A stretch of DNA of 64,000 nt from Taibaiella sp. (GCA_013815385.1 JACDGL010000009.1:62001-126000), one strand, 5' to 3'. Numbered from the stretch's first letter, positions 9,159 through 18,945 are shown. Numbers and translations are program-made. Notes: generated by a model not told the origin, from the sequence alone.

Positions 9159-10097
9159 ATGAAAATAACTGTAGTGGGTGCCGGCGCTGTAGGCGCTACC
9201 TGTGCTGATAATATAGCACGCAGAGAGCTTGCAGAAGACCTGGTGCTGCTGGATATTAAAGAGGGTTTCGCTGAAGGCAAGGCGCTGGATATAATGCAGA
9301 CATCTGCCCTGCTCGGCTTCGATACCCGTGTTACAGGCGTTACTAACGATTACAGCAAAACAGCCAATTCTGATGTGGTAGTTATTACATCGGGCCTGCC
9401 ACGTAAGCCCGGTATGACCCGCGAGGAACTGATAGGCACCAACGCTAAAATAGTGGAAGGAGTATGTAAAAGTATTTTACAATATTCGCCAAATGCTATT
9501 ATAGTGGTTATTTCCAACCCTATGGATACAATGACCTACCTGGCATTAAAATCTACGGGGTTGCAAAAAAACCGCATAATAGGTATGGGTGGCATACTGG
9601 ATAGCGCACGCTTTAAGTGCTATCTGCAGAAAGCACTCAATTGTTCTGCCAATGACCTGCATGCTGTAGTAGTAGGTGGTCATGGCGATACTACAATGAT
9701 ACCGCTTACACGCCTTGCTACACTTAACGGCCTGCCTGTATCCAACTACCTGGGCGCTGACCAGCTAAAGCAGGTAGCGGCTGATACTATGGTAGGTGGT
9801 GCCACACTTACCAAACTGTTAGGTACATCAGCATGGTATGCACCGGGCGCCGCAGGTGCTGCATTGGTAGAAAGCATAGTTCGTAACCAGAAGAAGGTAT
9901 TTCCTTGCTGTGTAGCCCTAGATGGTGAATATGGCCAGAAGGACATCTGTATGGGTGTACCAGTAGTTATAGGCAGCAATGGCTGGGAAAAGATAATAGA
10001 TTACAAGCTTACTGCCGATGAGCAGCAGGAATTTAATAAATCGGCAGATGCCGTGCGAAGCATGAATGCGGTACTGGATACATTGGTACAAGCGTAA
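9159..10097 (+). CDS. mdh: Malate dehydrogenase
   Basis: 312 residues of the LDH-like malate dehydrogenase group. It oxidises malate to oxaloacetate with NAD+ in the TCA cycle. The Rossmann motif GAGAVG is at residues 7-12 and Asp32 follows the second strand, pointing to NAD rather than NADP. LPRKPGMTR at 80-88 carries the substrate arginines R82 and R88, R151 is the third, and the catalytic His175 sits in GGHGD. It is a single gene with its own promoter and a strong convergent terminator. Length and all active-site residues are normal. Confidence 0.95.
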   Translation: MKITVVGAGAVGATCADNIARRELAEDLVLLDIKEGFAEGKALDIMQTSALLGFDTRVTGVTNDYSKTANSDVVVITSGLPRKPGMTREELIGTNAKIVEGVCKSILQYSPNAIIVVISNPMDTMTYLALKSTGLQKNRIIGMGGILDSARFKCYLQKALNCSANDLHAVVVGGHGDTTMIPLTRLATLNGLPVSNYLGADQLKQVAADTMVGGATLTKLLGTSAWYAPGAAGAALVESIVRNQKKVFPCCVALDGEYGQKDICMGVPVVIGSNGWEKIIDYKLTADEQQEFNKSADAVRSMNAVLDTLVQA

Positions 10098-10110
10098 TTG
10101 TATTGCAACA

Positions 10111-10158
10111 TTTAATGCACAAAGCGCGTTCCCACGGGAGCGCGCTTTGTGCATTAAA
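10111..10158. terminator. Bidirectional terminator
   Basis: A long palindrome (TTTAATGCACAAAGCGCG paired with its complement across a short C/G-rich loop) separates the convergent mdh and peptidase genes. It is the strongest hairpin in the left half of the window and should stop transcripts from both sides. Confidence 0.85.
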
Positions 10159-10175
10159 TAACATTCCCTATTCTA

Positions 10176-12047
10176 TCACTTTATTATCTTATCCAGGCTT
10201 TCCTGTGCCAGGGGGTGATAGTTCTGCCTGTATTTTTTATACATCGTTTTTGCCATTGCAGCCTTTCCTGTTTTAATCATTGCGCTATACAGCGGCTCCA
10301 GGAATTTTCGGCGGCCTACTGTACTAAGGAACAGGTCTATAGCCGGGTAAGCAGGCTGGTAATCAGCGGTTACAGCCATTATATACCACAGGTCTGCTAT
10401 CTCGCTATTGCCACTCTGGGTAAAGTGGAACGCATCGTCCAGTTGTTGCATTTGCTGCACTACCATTGGCTTAGGCATTCCCCGCAGGAACTGTAGCCAT
10501 TCATTCGTTGTCCATCCGGTAGTGTCTATCTGTGCGGCAGGTGTCCCATTTGTAAAACGCATACGCTCGGCATCCACTTTCTTAAACCTCTCCGGGTAGG
10601 TGCGTGGGCAGTTAGCAGGTATGCCGGGGCCATACACCCATTGTTTTATGCCAATGTTCTCTTCCAGCGTACTATTGTCTTTGATCAGGTTAGCATTGAG
10701 GTACCTGACGAATTGCTCCGTATTTACCGTACTGAATGCATGGTCATTAAAGTATTTGTTCAGGAATGCATCAAAGGTATCCCTGCCTACATTCGTCTCT
10801 ATCAGTTTCAGGAAGTGGGCACCTTTTTCATAAGGTATATCTGTAAGCCCTGCATCAGGGTCACGGTCTTTCAGGTCCAGCTTCAGCCAGGTATCCTTGC
10901 TCTCTTTTCCTAATCCGTCCACTTCTGTTACCAAGTCCTGGTAGCCCAGTTCCCACAGCATGTCGCTATAGCTCTTGCCATACATTGATTCCATTATCCT
11001 CCGTTCAAAATAAACAGTAAAGCCTTCGTTCAGCCAAAAGTCATCCCAGGTGGCATTGGTAACCAGGTTGCCGCTCCAGCTATGGGCCAGCTCATGCGCT
11101 ATCAGGCTTACTAACGAACGGTCGCCTGCTATCACTGTAGGAGTGCAGAATGTAAGGCGTGGGTTTTCCATACCCCCGATAGGAAATCCGGGTGGTAGTA
11201 CCAGCACATCGTACCTGCCCCACCTGTATGGCCCATATAGCTTTTCAGCGGCGCTTACCATTTTGCCTACATCTTCAAATTCATAGCGTGCCTTATCTAT
11301 CATTCCCTGCTCTGCATATACGCCTGTACGCTGGTCTATACTTCTAAAGGCTATATCCCCTACTGCCAGCGCCATCAGGTATGCCGGCACCGGTATCTCC
11401 ATTTTAAAATGATAGATGCCACTATCGCTTACCTGTTGCGGATTTTCTGCACTCATCAGCGCCATCAGTCCTTTTGGTACCGTTACCCGTGCATTATAGG
11501 TATATCTAAGCGCGGGCCCATCAGGGCATGGTATCCACGAGCGCGCATATATTGATTCAGACTGTGTATAAAGGAATGGGTGCTGCCTGCTGAGTGTTTG
11601 CTGCGGATCGAGCCATTGCAGCGCGCGGGCATTGGCGCCGGTTTTATATACTATCCGCACCAGTGTGGCATCAGCCGTTATAGGTATGTGCAGGGCACTG
11701 CCCAGGTTTGGTATCTGTGCATCTTTTCTGTAATTGGTTGGCTGCCCATCTACCAGTACACTATCAATTGTAAGATCATAGGTGTCCAGTCTTAGTTCGC
11801 CCAGCTTGTTTGTATTGCTGATCGTCCAGGTAGCGCTGCCACTTATTTGTTTTTTATCAAAGCTTACCTGTATATCCAGGTCCAGGTGTGTTACCTTAAT
11901 ACTATCCGCATTGGATAAAGTATGGATATCTTTTTCTATCGTATCCTTTATCACCTGTGTGGTACTGGATGTCACTTTTTTATTATTGTTGCAGGCTGCT
12001 AAAAACGCCAGTGTTATCACCCCTGCTGCTATTACATACTTTTTCAT
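10176..12047 (-). CDS. M1 family aminopeptidase lipoprotein
   Basis: About 623 residues if ATG 12047 is used; a GTG lies six bases earlier. The N-terminus is a lipoprotein signal (VITLAFLAAC), so the enzyme is lipid-anchored in the periplasm or outer membrane. GGMENPRLTF is the substrate-binding exopeptidase motif and HELAH, followed by NEGFTVYFE, supplies the zinc ligands and the catalytic Glu. The layout resembles leukotriene A4 hydrolase-like M1 peptidases, which remove N-terminal residues from peptides. The C-terminal 140 residues match the helical end domain. It lies 32 bp downstream of the ABC permease gene. Confidence 0.9.
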   Translation of the reverse strand: MKKYVIAAGVITLAFLAACNNNKKVTSSTTQVIKDTIEKDIHTLSNADSIKVTHLDLDIQVSFDKKQISGSATWTISNTNKLGELRLDTYDLTIDSVLVDGQPTNYRKDAQIPNLGSALHIPITADATLVRIVYKTGANARALQWLDPQQTLSRQHPFLYTQSESIYARSWIPCPDGPALRYTYNARVTVPKGLMALMSAENPQQVSDSGIYHFKMEIPVPAYLMALAVGDIAFRSIDQRTGVYAEQGMIDKARYEFEDVGKMVSAAEKLYGPYRWGRYDVLVLPPGFPIGGMENPRLTFCTPTVIAGDRSLVSLIAHELAHSWSGNLVTNATWDDFWLNEGFTVYFERRIMESMYGKSYSDMLWELGYQDLVTEVDGLGKESKDTWLKLDLKDRDPDAGLTDIPYEKGAHFLKLIETNVGRDTFDAFLNKYFNDHAFSTVNTEQFVRYLNANLIKDNSTLEENIGIKQWVYGPGIPANCPRTYPERFKKVDAERMRFTNGTPAAQIDTTGWTTNEWLQFLRGMPKPMVVQQMQQLDDAFHFTQSGNSEIADLWYIMAVTADYQPAYPAIDLFLSTVGRRKFLEPLYSAMIKTGKAAMAKTMYKKYRQNYHPLAQESLDKIIK

Positions 12048-12079
12048 GATCACTACTATAAGCTATTATTAAAGATATT

Positions 12080-13768
12080 TTACTCCATTTCCATCTTACG
12101 CATATCCGCCCAACTGGTATTTGCATAGCTGTCTGCTACCAGCCACAGGAACATAGCAGATAATCCAAGCAATATCAGCTTTAGCCACCAGAATTGCAGT
12201 GCAAAATAATGAGCCGCCCCAAGTATGGCAGGCACCAGTAAAGAGACAAATATTTTCATAAACTTGTTGCCAGAGTTGCTCATTTGTTCCGGACAGGAGA
12301 ACGGGAAATTCCTGAACGATACCCGCAGCATTACCATTGCAAACATAGTTATGTTGGTTACTGCTAACACAATATCCAATATGGTACCAGTACCCCAGAT
12401 ATACACGATAGCAATGGAGACGATAAAAAGGAAGGGCAATAAATATTTTACCCACATAGCCTTAAAGGCGCCTATCATTACTTTCCCTGGCTTATCAAGC
12501 GGCATTGCATAATATACCCACGCAGCTTTATACTGATCAGAAACTGTTAAGTAAGTAACAGCTGTTATCACTAATATAGATGACAGATACAGCAGGAACA
12601 GGTACAGCTTTGTCTCCGGTAGATGTGCCCATGTTTCTGCCAGTGTGCTTCGCCTGTTATTCATTAATTGAAAAACGAACATAATAGGCACATATGCCAG
12701 CATAGGGTAGATACGCATCTTAAACGTGCGGCTACGCGATGTTTGCAGCCAGGTGATCATAAAGCCTGCCTGTACTGCACTGTTCCGGTTAAACAGTACA
12801 GCAAGCTTTTTGTATAGCTGTGAGCGGGTGGGTTTTCCATTTGCAGTTACAGTTCGTGGGCCATCACTCACATCGTCAATAGCGCCTATATACCGTGCAA
12901 ATTGGGGGGCTAATACTTTTACCGTTATCCACATACATACCAGTGGCACCACTATAGCCAGCAGGCTTAGCCACTTGGTGTACACTATAGCAGCAGGCAC
13001 ACCTATCCACGTCCAGCAGGCAGCCAGCCAGTAAGAGGGCAAATATGGCAACCAGATAATCTCTTTTGGATTGATTTGTGCGAAAGAAGCGCTCTGTAGT
13101 GCCCGTGGGCCAAAATAACCCACGATCATTATTATTATCGTAAAAGCTATCTGGAATGAACTGAGCACTTCTTTAAATTTCTCCGGCTTAAAGAGCTTCA
13201 TCATCACCAGGTAACATCCATTTACAAGGAATAATGCCAGGAATACCATAAGCAATAGTGGTACGGGAAAAAGCAATGCTCCTTTCCATCCATCTAGTAT
13301 ACCCAGATATATCCATGCGGGCAATGACATAGGCAGTACTATGCGCAGCAGGTAAATGAATACATGCAGCATGCGCGATAGGAAAATTGTGCTGTCATTT
13401 ACCGGCCGGGGAAATATTACAGTCTTGTCCCGCGTATCAAACAGCACATTGCTGAAGTCTGTTATCAGCATGAATGTGAGCAGGAACAGAAATGTTGTAA
13501 ATAGTACGGTTAGTGCCAATAAACGGTCTGGGATCGTAAATAATGAAATAAGATACAGCATACCCATGCCCGCAGAAAAGACCATATTCTTTACTGTGGT
13601 CCATTTGTTTGGTTTCTTGCTGCTTCTTTGCCTGCCGAATGAAAGTGGTTTGCGGTCATCCATCAGCAGCTTTGCCTTCAGTATAGCCTGTAGTTGCTGT
13701 GTATCTGCCCCCATACTGCTCCACAAACCTGCTGGCAACATCACCAGTCTTAAAAATAGCTTGTTCAT
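12080..13768 (-). CDS. ABC exporter permease
   Basis: 562 residues with roughly twelve hydrophobic segments and a soluble N-terminal region. No peptidase or other domain is visible, so it is a pure ABC-2-like transmembrane subunit. Its gene starts 9 bp after the stop of the ATPase gene at 13778, so the two form a transporter. The substrate is unknown. Large permeases paired with one ATPase in Bacteroidota are usually exporters or membrane-remodelling systems. Confidence 0.75.
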   Translation of the reverse strand: MNKLFLRLVMLPAGLWSSMGADTQQLQAILKAKLLMDDRKPLSFGRQRSSKKPNKWTTVKNMVFSAGMGMLYLISLFTIPDRLLALTVLFTTFLFLLTFMLITDFSNVLFDTRDKTVIFPRPVNDSTIFLSRMLHVFIYLLRIVLPMSLPAWIYLGILDGWKGALLFPVPLLLMVFLALFLVNGCYLVMMKLFKPEKFKEVLSSFQIAFTIIIMIVGYFGPRALQSASFAQINPKEIIWLPYLPSYWLAACWTWIGVPAAIVYTKWLSLLAIVVPLVCMWITVKVLAPQFARYIGAIDDVSDGPRTVTANGKPTRSQLYKKLAVLFNRNSAVQAGFMITWLQTSRSRTFKMRIYPMLAYVPIMFVFQLMNNRRSTLAETWAHLPETKLYLFLLYLSSILVITAVTYLTVSDQYKAAWVYYAMPLDKPGKVMIGAFKAMWVKYLLPFLFIVSIAIVYIWGTGTILDIVLAVTNITMFAMVMLRVSFRNFPFSCPEQMSNSGNKFMKIFVSLLVPAILGAAHYFALQFWWLKLILLGLSAMFLWLVADSYANTSWADMRKMEME

Positions 13769-13777
13769 ACCCGATGG

Positions 13778-14566
13778 TTATAGGGTTGCTTTAGGGTTAT
13801 CATTCAGCGCCATCGCTATATCATCTGCCCGGTTCACCTGGTCGCCGGTAGAGGTAAGGCGGCTGAATATCTGCTCCAGGGTGTCTGCATTGTTCTGCCT
13901 TAGTTCTTCCATAGTACCGTCAGCTATTATTCTTCCATCGCTGATGAGCATTATCCTGTCCGATACTTTCTCCACGACATCCATCATATGGGAGCAGTAA
14001 AATATGGTCTTGCCTTCCTGTTTCAGCACCTGCATCAACTCCTTTATCATGATAACCGCATTGGCATCGAGGCCCGATAGTGGCTCATCCAGTATTACTA
14101 TGGAGGGATTATGCAATAGTCCCGATATAATGAGCACTTTTTGCTTCATTCCTTTTGAGAACGAATCCATGCGCTGGTCCATATTGGTCAGTAGCCCGAA
14201 CGATTCTAGCATCCTGCGCGAGCGGTCTTCTATTATAGTATCTGTAAGATGGTATAGCTTGCCTATAAATGTCAGGTATTCCCTTGGTGTCAGCAGGTCA
14301 TAGATCTCTGCCAGCTCGGGTATGTAACCCATCATCTGTTTTATTTCCAGCACATTGCTGCGCAGTTCCTTGCCAGCAATTGTTATATCGCCCGTATAGT
14401 CCTGTATGATACCGGTCAGTATCTTTACAGTGGTAGATTTACCGGCTCCGTTTGGGCCTATGTATCCTATTATCTGCCCGGGATATATATCGAGTGATAT
14501 GTCTTTTAAAACGTTTTTGGCGCCATAGCTTTTGCTAAGGTGCTTAATGGTTATAAGCGGCTGCAT
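13778..14566 (-). CDS. ABC transporter ATP-binding protein
   Basis: 262 residues. Walker A GPNGAGKST is at 37-45, the signature region reads FSKGMKQKV near 138, Walker B is IVILDEPLSGLD near 155-167, and the switch His follows in FYCSHMMDVVE. The order and the C-terminal extension fit the CcmA/drug-exporter class of ABC ATPases. It energises the permease encoded just downstream. The M1 peptidase after them may be cotranscribed but has no evident functional tie. Confidence 0.9.
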   Translation of the reverse strand: MQPLITIKHLSKSYGAKNVLKDISLDIYPGQIIGYIGPNGAGKSTTVKILTGIIQDYTGDITIAGKELRSNVLEIKQMMGYIPELAEIYDLLTPREYLTFIGKLYHLTDTIIEDRSRRMLESFGLLTNMDQRMDSFSKGMKQKVLIISGLLHNPSIVILDEPLSGLDANAVIMIKELMQVLKQEGKTIFYCSHMMDVVEKVSDRIMLISDGRIIADGTMEELRQNNADTLEQIFSRLTSTGDQVNRADDIAMALNDNPKATL

Positions 14567-14578
14567 ATGCTGAAATTA

Positions 14579-14612
14579 GTATTCCTTCAATACACAAGGT
14601 ATTGAAGGAATA
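14579..14612 (-). terminator. Terminator of the oxidoreductase gene
   Basis: A 13-14 bp perfect inverted repeat (ATTCCTTCAATAC and complement) with a 5-base loop lies 30 bp past the stop of the NAD(P)-binding protein gene and just before the ABC ATPase start. Confidence 0.75.
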
Positions 14613-14641
14613 CGGAAAATAAAATAACCATCTATAGCTTA

Positions 14642-15289
14642 TTATGCTTTCACCAGCTTAAATGCATGATTCCATTCGTTACGGAGCATGCCGGGTATAC
14701 ACCAGAGCATGCAAAGCGGTTCTATGGCGCGGGCGGCGGCGGCCTTCCCCATGTCTGATACATCCCATCCCAGTTCTTCTATCAATTCTTTTGCAGTATT
14801 ACGCGCACCATCATTATTACCGCAGATGAACATGGTTGGTTTACCGTCTTTAAATTGCGGATCGCACATAAAAGCATTGCCCACACTATTAAATGCTTTT
14901 ATAAAATGCACCTCCGGAAAGCGCGCCTGTAACTGCTCCATCAGGGATTCATTGAGGCTGGTAAAAAACTTAAGCACCCCATTGTCGGGTGGCGCATCTG
15001 CTATAGGGTTGGTAGTGTCCAGTACTGTTTTGCCTACCATATTCTGCGGACCGGCAGCTTCTACAGCATCAGCCGCAGCTGAGCCTTTTACAGCAAGTAT
15101 CAGTACGTCGCTATACATTGCTGCATCTTCAAATGAGCCGATATGGGCACCTTTGCCTGCTTTTTCTTTCCAGGCTTCCAGTTTGCCGGCATCGCGTGAG
15201 CCCAGCAGCACTTCATACCCATGTTTTATTAAACCGCTGCCCAAACTTTGTGCAACTACTCCTGACCCGATGATACCAATTTTCTTCAT
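14642..15289 (-). CDS. NAD(P)-binding F420/NADP oxidoreductase-like protein
   Basis: 215 residues. The start MKKIGIIGSGVVAQSLGSGL is a Rossmann GxGxxA/G motif, and GSRDAGK following the second strand suggests NADP(H). The later DTTNPIA and KAFNSVGNAFM match the NADPH:F420 oxidoreductase/pyrroline-5-carboxylate reductase-like group (NpdG-like). F420 is not expected in this phylum, so the true hydride acceptor is unknown. It is monocistronic, with its own terminator. Confidence 0.75.
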   Translation of the reverse strand: MKKIGIIGSGVVAQSLGSGLIKHGYEVLLGSRDAGKLEAWKEKAGKGAHIGSFEDAAMYSDVLILAVKGSAAADAVEAAGPQNMVGKTVLDTTNPIADAPPDNGVLKFFTSLNESLMEQLQARFPEVHFIKAFNSVGNAFMCDPQFKDGKPTMFICGNNDGARNTAKELIEELGWDVSDMGKAAAARAIEPLCMLWCIPGMLRNEWNHAFKLVKA

Positions 15290-15428
15290 GTTATAAGTTT
15301 ATTCCGAAATTTAAATCTATTTCCTGCTCTCAAAGAAAGATTTTTTCTATTGCCTGATTATATAATATTAGTGGTGTATGTCCGCTACAAAACAATAGCC
15401 GTGCTCAACTTTTTGACTTTTGACTTGA

Positions 15429-15821
15429 TTACTGCCGCATACTTCTTACATATAAGATCACCTGCGCTACATCGCTATCCGGTAATACATCTTTAAACGC
15501 GGGCATAATTCCCCGCCCATTGCGTATGGTTTGTGCCATTCCTATGCTATCCAGCACACTTACCTGTAGGTTAGCGGCATTCATTTCGCGAGCGCTGCCC
15601 GTCGGCCCATGGCAGTCATTACAGCGGTTCATAAAGAGGTCCTTGCCGCGCATTGTATTCACAAGTGCTGTGCTGTGCATTTGGGGTTGGGTATGCAGGC
15701 TGGTATCCTGTACTGTCTTATTGGAGTAGTTATTGTTGACATCGTTACTGCAGGAGCCATGCATTAACATGCAGATTATCAATGAAATAGATATTGTTAT
15801 TTGCCGAGTGATTTTCATCAT
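15429..15821 (-). CDS. Cytochrome c lipoprotein
   Basis: 130 residues. The N-terminus is a lipoprotein-type signal ending at Cys24 (LMHGSC). One haem c motif CNDCH lies at residues 67-71, and Met106 in GIMPAFKD is the likely sixth ligand, giving a class I monohaem cytochrome. It would shuttle electrons in the periplasm. The linker from 25 to 57 is Ser/Thr/Asn-rich. No oxidase gene is nearby. Start could be either of two adjacent ATGs. Confidence 0.85.
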   Translation of the reverse strand: MMKITRQITISISLIICMLMHGSCSNDVNNNYSNKTVQDTSLHTQPQMHSTALVNTMRGKDLFMNRCNDCHGPTGSAREMNAANLQVSVLDSIGMAQTIRNGRGIMPAFKDVLPDSDVAQVILYVRSMRQ

Positions 15822-15875
15822 GTTGAATACTTGTTATAAAACAAGATGACAAAATTGATACCAGCGGAATGCAAA

Positions 15876-16526
15876 TTAAAAATTGGTATAGCTTACCTGC
15901 TTGCCTTTAGGGGGAGTGTACTCTTGCTTACTGTTATGCGGCAAGGCCTTTATGCGTTTAGCCAGATACACACTATCCTGCTTGCTCATAGGATAGTTCT
16001 TTTCGTATATCAGGTTATCAACCTGGTATTCCTGCTCTTTTATCAGTCTTTTGGTTTCAGGGTCATAAAAACGCCACTGGCCATGCTTTTGCGAATTGCG
16101 CTCTCTTGGAGCATATTTTATGCTTTCTAACCCGGTTTCGGGGTCTGTAACTATTACCGTATCACACAGGGTCTTGCCACCCGCCCGCCTATAGTGGCCT
16201 ATGCAGCTTAGCCTTCCTTCCTCATAATATTTCACCTCACCATCCAGCATATTGTTCTGGTAGGTTTCCATGCTTACCAGGTTGCCTTCTGCATCCATTT
16301 TACACCATTTCCCTGTCTTACGCCCATGTTCATAGCTGCCAAATTCATTCATGCCGGGCTCGCCCATCTTTGCTTTTGTGGTTAGCAGCCAGGTACCATC
16401 CGGGTACCCATTGGCATCTGCGAGGTTTATCTTACCGGTAGGCTTTTGGGTGCCGGGGCTTTGTGCAGTGGCATCCATTGCAATATATAATATAGCCAGC
16501 AGTAAAATAAATTTTATCAGCTTCAT
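15876..16526 (-). CDS. Secreted MORN-like (YwqK family) protein
   Basis: 216 residues with a signal peptide (FILLLAILYIAMDATAQ). The mature part carries MORN-2-like strands: GYPDGTWLLTTKAK, GSYEHGRKTGKWCKMD, GNLVSMETYQNNMLDGEVKYYEEG and KHGQWRFYDPETKRLIKEQEY. Databases often call such proteins YwqK-family antitoxins, but no toxin gene is present and a structural role at the cell surface is as likely. Only 13 bp separate it from the Fe-S protein gene upstream, so they may share a transcript. Confidence 0.65.
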   Translation of the reverse strand: MKLIKFILLLAILYIAMDATAQSPGTQKPTGKINLADANGYPDGTWLLTTKAKMGEPGMNEFGSYEHGRKTGKWCKMDAEGNLVSMETYQNNMLDGEVKYYEEGRLSCIGHYRRAGGKTLCDTVIVTDPETGLESIKYAPRERNSQKHGQWRFYDPETKRLIKEQEYQVDNLIYEKNYPMSKQDSVYLAKRIKALPHNSKQEYTPPKGKQVSYTNF

Positions 16527-16539
16527 TCAGTTACAGGGT

Positions 16540-16884
16540 CTATACGGCAAACGAGGTACCACAGCCACAGGTGCTGCTGGCATTGGGGTTGTTAAATACA
16601 AATCCCCTTGCATTCAGGCCATCCTGGTAATCTACCTGCATACCAAACAGATATATTTCGTGCGATTTTTTCATGATGACCTCTACGCCGGATATATTAT
16701 ATATTTCATCGTCTTCTTCCTTATTATCGAACCCCAGTATGTACGTCATACCAGAGCATCCCCCACCCTTTACCCCTATGCGCAGGTATTGGCCATCTAC
16801 AAATTCTGGTTCTCCTATTAGTCTTTTCACTTCACTTACAGCATGTTCTGTCAGCTTTACCGGACTACTTGCTACTGCTTCCAT
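16540..16884 (-). CDS. IscA/ErpA-type Fe-S assembly protein
   Basis: 114 residues of the HesB/IscA A-type carrier family. The three cluster-binding cysteines are present: Cys43 in GGGCSGMTY, and Cys106 and Cys108 in TCGCGTSF close to the C-terminus. It carries Fe-S clusters from the scaffold to target proteins in the cytoplasm. It has its own promoter and is followed by the MORN-like gene. Confidence 0.92.
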   Translation of the reverse strand: MEAVASSPVKLTEHAVSEVKRLIGEPEFVDGQYLRIGVKGGGCSGMTYILGFDNKEEDDEIYNISGVEVIMKKSHEIYLFGMQVDYQDGLNARGFVFNNPNASSTCGCGTSFAV

Positions 16885-16904
16885 CTTAATAATTTATTAT
16901 TAAA

Positions 16905-16936
16905 CAAATTTACCAAAACCCCATCCCCTATCCAAA
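16905..16936 (-). promoter_or_regulatory. Promoter of the IscA-like gene
   Basis: Read on the minus strand: TTTG at 16936-16933, 20 bp, then TAAATTTG at 16912-16905. Both boxes and the spacing fit the Bacteroidota promoter. The ATG follows about 20 bp later. Confidence 0.7.
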
Positions 16937-16991
16937 TAGAGAATGCTAATGTATTGATAACGCTTGCAGTAAATGACTTTACTAAAAACAA

Positions 16992-17019
16992 TACCGCCCG
17001 ATTATTACATCGGGCGGTA
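16992..17019 (-). terminator. Terminator of rpsA
   Basis: An 11-bp inverted repeat (TACCGCCCGAT and complement) around a 6-base loop lies 21 bp past the rpsA stop, followed on the minus strand by a T-rich run. Confidence 0.8.
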
Positions 17020-17040
17020 CCTATTCATTCAGTTTCGGGC

Positions 17041-18930
17041 TTATTGGTCGCCTTCTTCTGCTTTCTTCATTTTGTCCTTAAGAGCAGCCAGCGCGCCGAG
17101 ATCACCAAGTGTTGGTTTTTCCACTTTGCTTTGTATGTTCTTCACTGCTTTCTTGGTTTTTTCACCTTCAGCGGCAGCTTCTTTTTTCACTGATTCTTTT
17201 TCTTCCGCTTTGCCTTGTTCCCATACACGGCTGTGTGAAACCATGATGCGTTTATCATTGCGGTCAAATTCGATGATCATGAAAGGAAGCGTTTCTTCCA
17301 CTTCTACATTACCGCCGTCTTCTTTGCGCAGGTGGCGTGCAGGTGAATAGGCTTCAAGGCCGTATTGCAGCTGTACTGTAGCACCCTTGTCATCCTTACG
17401 GGTTACACTTCCGTCGTGTATAGAACCTATAGGGAAGATGGTTTCAAATGTATTCCACGGATCTTCTTCCAGCTGTTTGTGGCCAAGCGCCAGTTTGCGG
17501 TTTTCTTTATCTATAGAAAGTATTGCAACATCTATATCATCACCTACTTTGGTAAATTCGCTTGGGTGGTTGTAGCGTTTTATCCAGCTCAGGTCGCTGA
17601 TGTGTATCATGCCACCTATACCTGTTTCCAGCTCTACAAATACGCCGTACGGAGTTATGTTTTTCACAACACCTTTATGGCGGCTTTCAATCGGGAATTT
17701 GGTCTCGATCGTTTCCCATGGGTCTTCTGTCATTTGTTTGATAGAAAGACTCATTTTGCGTTCATTCTTATCCAGTGTTACCACTACCGCTTCATGCTCT
17801 TCGCCCATTTTAAAGAACTCCTTAGCATTTATCGGCTGCGATGACCAGGTAATTTCTGATACGTGTACCAGGCCTTCTACTCCAGGCATTATTTCCAGGA
17901 ATGCGCCATAGTCTTCTATGTTTACCACCTTGCCCTTTACATGGCTGCCTTCTGTTATTTCTGCTGGCAGGTTGTCCCATGGGTGCGGGGTCAGTTGTTT
18001 CAGGCCCAGGCTTATGCGTTTCTTCTCGTCATCAAAGTCAAGAACCACCACATTCAGCTTCTGGCCATTCTGCAATATTTCGCTTGGGTGCGAAATGCGG
18101 CCCCAGCTTATATCTGTTATATACAGCAGTCCATCTACACCACCAAGATCTATGAATGCACCAAAGTCGGTAACATTCTTAACAGTACCTTCCAGTACCT
18201 GTCCTTTTTCAAGCTGGCTGATGATAACGCTGCGCTGTTGTTCTATATCGCTTTCTATAAGCGCCTTGTGGCTTACCACGGCGTTACGGATAGTTTCATT
18301 GATCTTCACAACCTTGAAGTCCATAGTTTTACCTACGTACTGGTCGTAATCTGTTACAGGCTTCACATCTATCTGTGAGCCCGGCAGGAATGTTTCCAGC
18401 CCGTAAACATCTACTATCAGGCCGCCCTTGGTCTTACTGGTAATGGTACCGGTAACCACTTCGCCTGTTTTGTAGAAGTCAACGATCTGCTGCCATGCAC
18501 GTGTAGCACGAGCCATTTTGCGGCTCAGGTGCAGGTGGCCGTTCCTGTCTTCTTTTTCAACAACCATTACTTCTATTTCATCGCCGATCTTTACGTCAGC
18601 GATGTCACGGAATTCGTTGAGCGATACCAATCCATCAGATTTGAACCCGATGTTGATGATAACATCTGTTTTGGTAAGGCCTACAATGGTGCCATGCAGC
18701 AATTCAGATTCCTCAATGGATTTGAATGTGCTGTTGTAAATGTCGTCAAGCTGCTGGCGCTTTTCGTTTGAATAGGCAGCAACATTACGTTTGTCCACGC
18801 TCCAGTCAAAATCGTCATGCGATGTTTCTATTGCGGGTGCAGCTTCCTGCTTTGCAGGTGCGGCAATGGTTTGTACGGACTCATCCTGAGGTGTTCCGGC
18901 TGTTTCGTTTTGGATTTGATTTTCTTCCAA
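17041..18930 (-). CDS. rpsA: Ribosomal protein S1
   Basis: 629 residues from a TTG start. Six S1 RNA-binding (OB) domains follow an acidic N-terminal tail of about 75 residues; conserved pieces include LLYITDISWGRISHPSEI, GLVHVSEITW and GMIHISDLSW. S1 helps mRNA bind the 30S subunit. An open frame extends upstream another 59 codons, but that stretch has membrane-like composition, spans the promoter and is not S1-like. TTG 18930 is preferred because GGAGG lies 10 bases before it. The C-terminal tail is Lys/Glu-rich. Confidence 0.92.
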   Translation of the reverse strand: MEENQIQNETAGTPQDESVQTIAAPAKQEAAPAIETSHDDFDWSVDKRNVAAYSNEKRQQLDDIYNSTFKSIEESELLHGTIVGLTKTDVIINIGFKSDGLVSLNEFRDIADVKIGDEIEVMVVEKEDRNGHLHLSRKMARATRAWQQIVDFYKTGEVVTGTITSKTKGGLIVDVYGLETFLPGSQIDVKPVTDYDQYVGKTMDFKVVKINETIRNAVVSHKALIESDIEQQRSVIISQLEKGQVLEGTVKNVTDFGAFIDLGGVDGLLYITDISWGRISHPSEILQNGQKLNVVVLDFDDEKKRISLGLKQLTPHPWDNLPAEITEGSHVKGKVVNIEDYGAFLEIMPGVEGLVHVSEITWSSQPINAKEFFKMGEEHEAVVVTLDKNERKMSLSIKQMTEDPWETIETKFPIESRHKGVVKNITPYGVFVELETGIGGMIHISDLSWIKRYNHPSEFTKVGDDIDVAILSIDKENRKLALGHKQLEEDPWNTFETIFPIGSIHDGSVTRKDDKGATVQLQYGLEAYSPARHLRKEDGGNVEVEETLPFMIIEFDRNDKRIMVSHSRVWEQGKAEEKESVKKEAAAEGEKTKKAVKNIQSKVEKPTLGDLGALAALKDKMKKAEEGDQ

Positions 18931-18940
18931 GATTTGTTTT

Positions 18941-18945
18941 CCTCC
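18941..18945 (-). promoter_or_regulatory. Strong Shine-Dalgarno site of rpsA
   Basis: Minus-strand AAAGGAGGAAAAC places GGAGG ten bases before the TTG start. Other starts I inspected here lack such a site, in line with the known weak use of Shine-Dalgarno pairing in Bacteroidota. The site decides the start of rpsA. Confidence 0.85.
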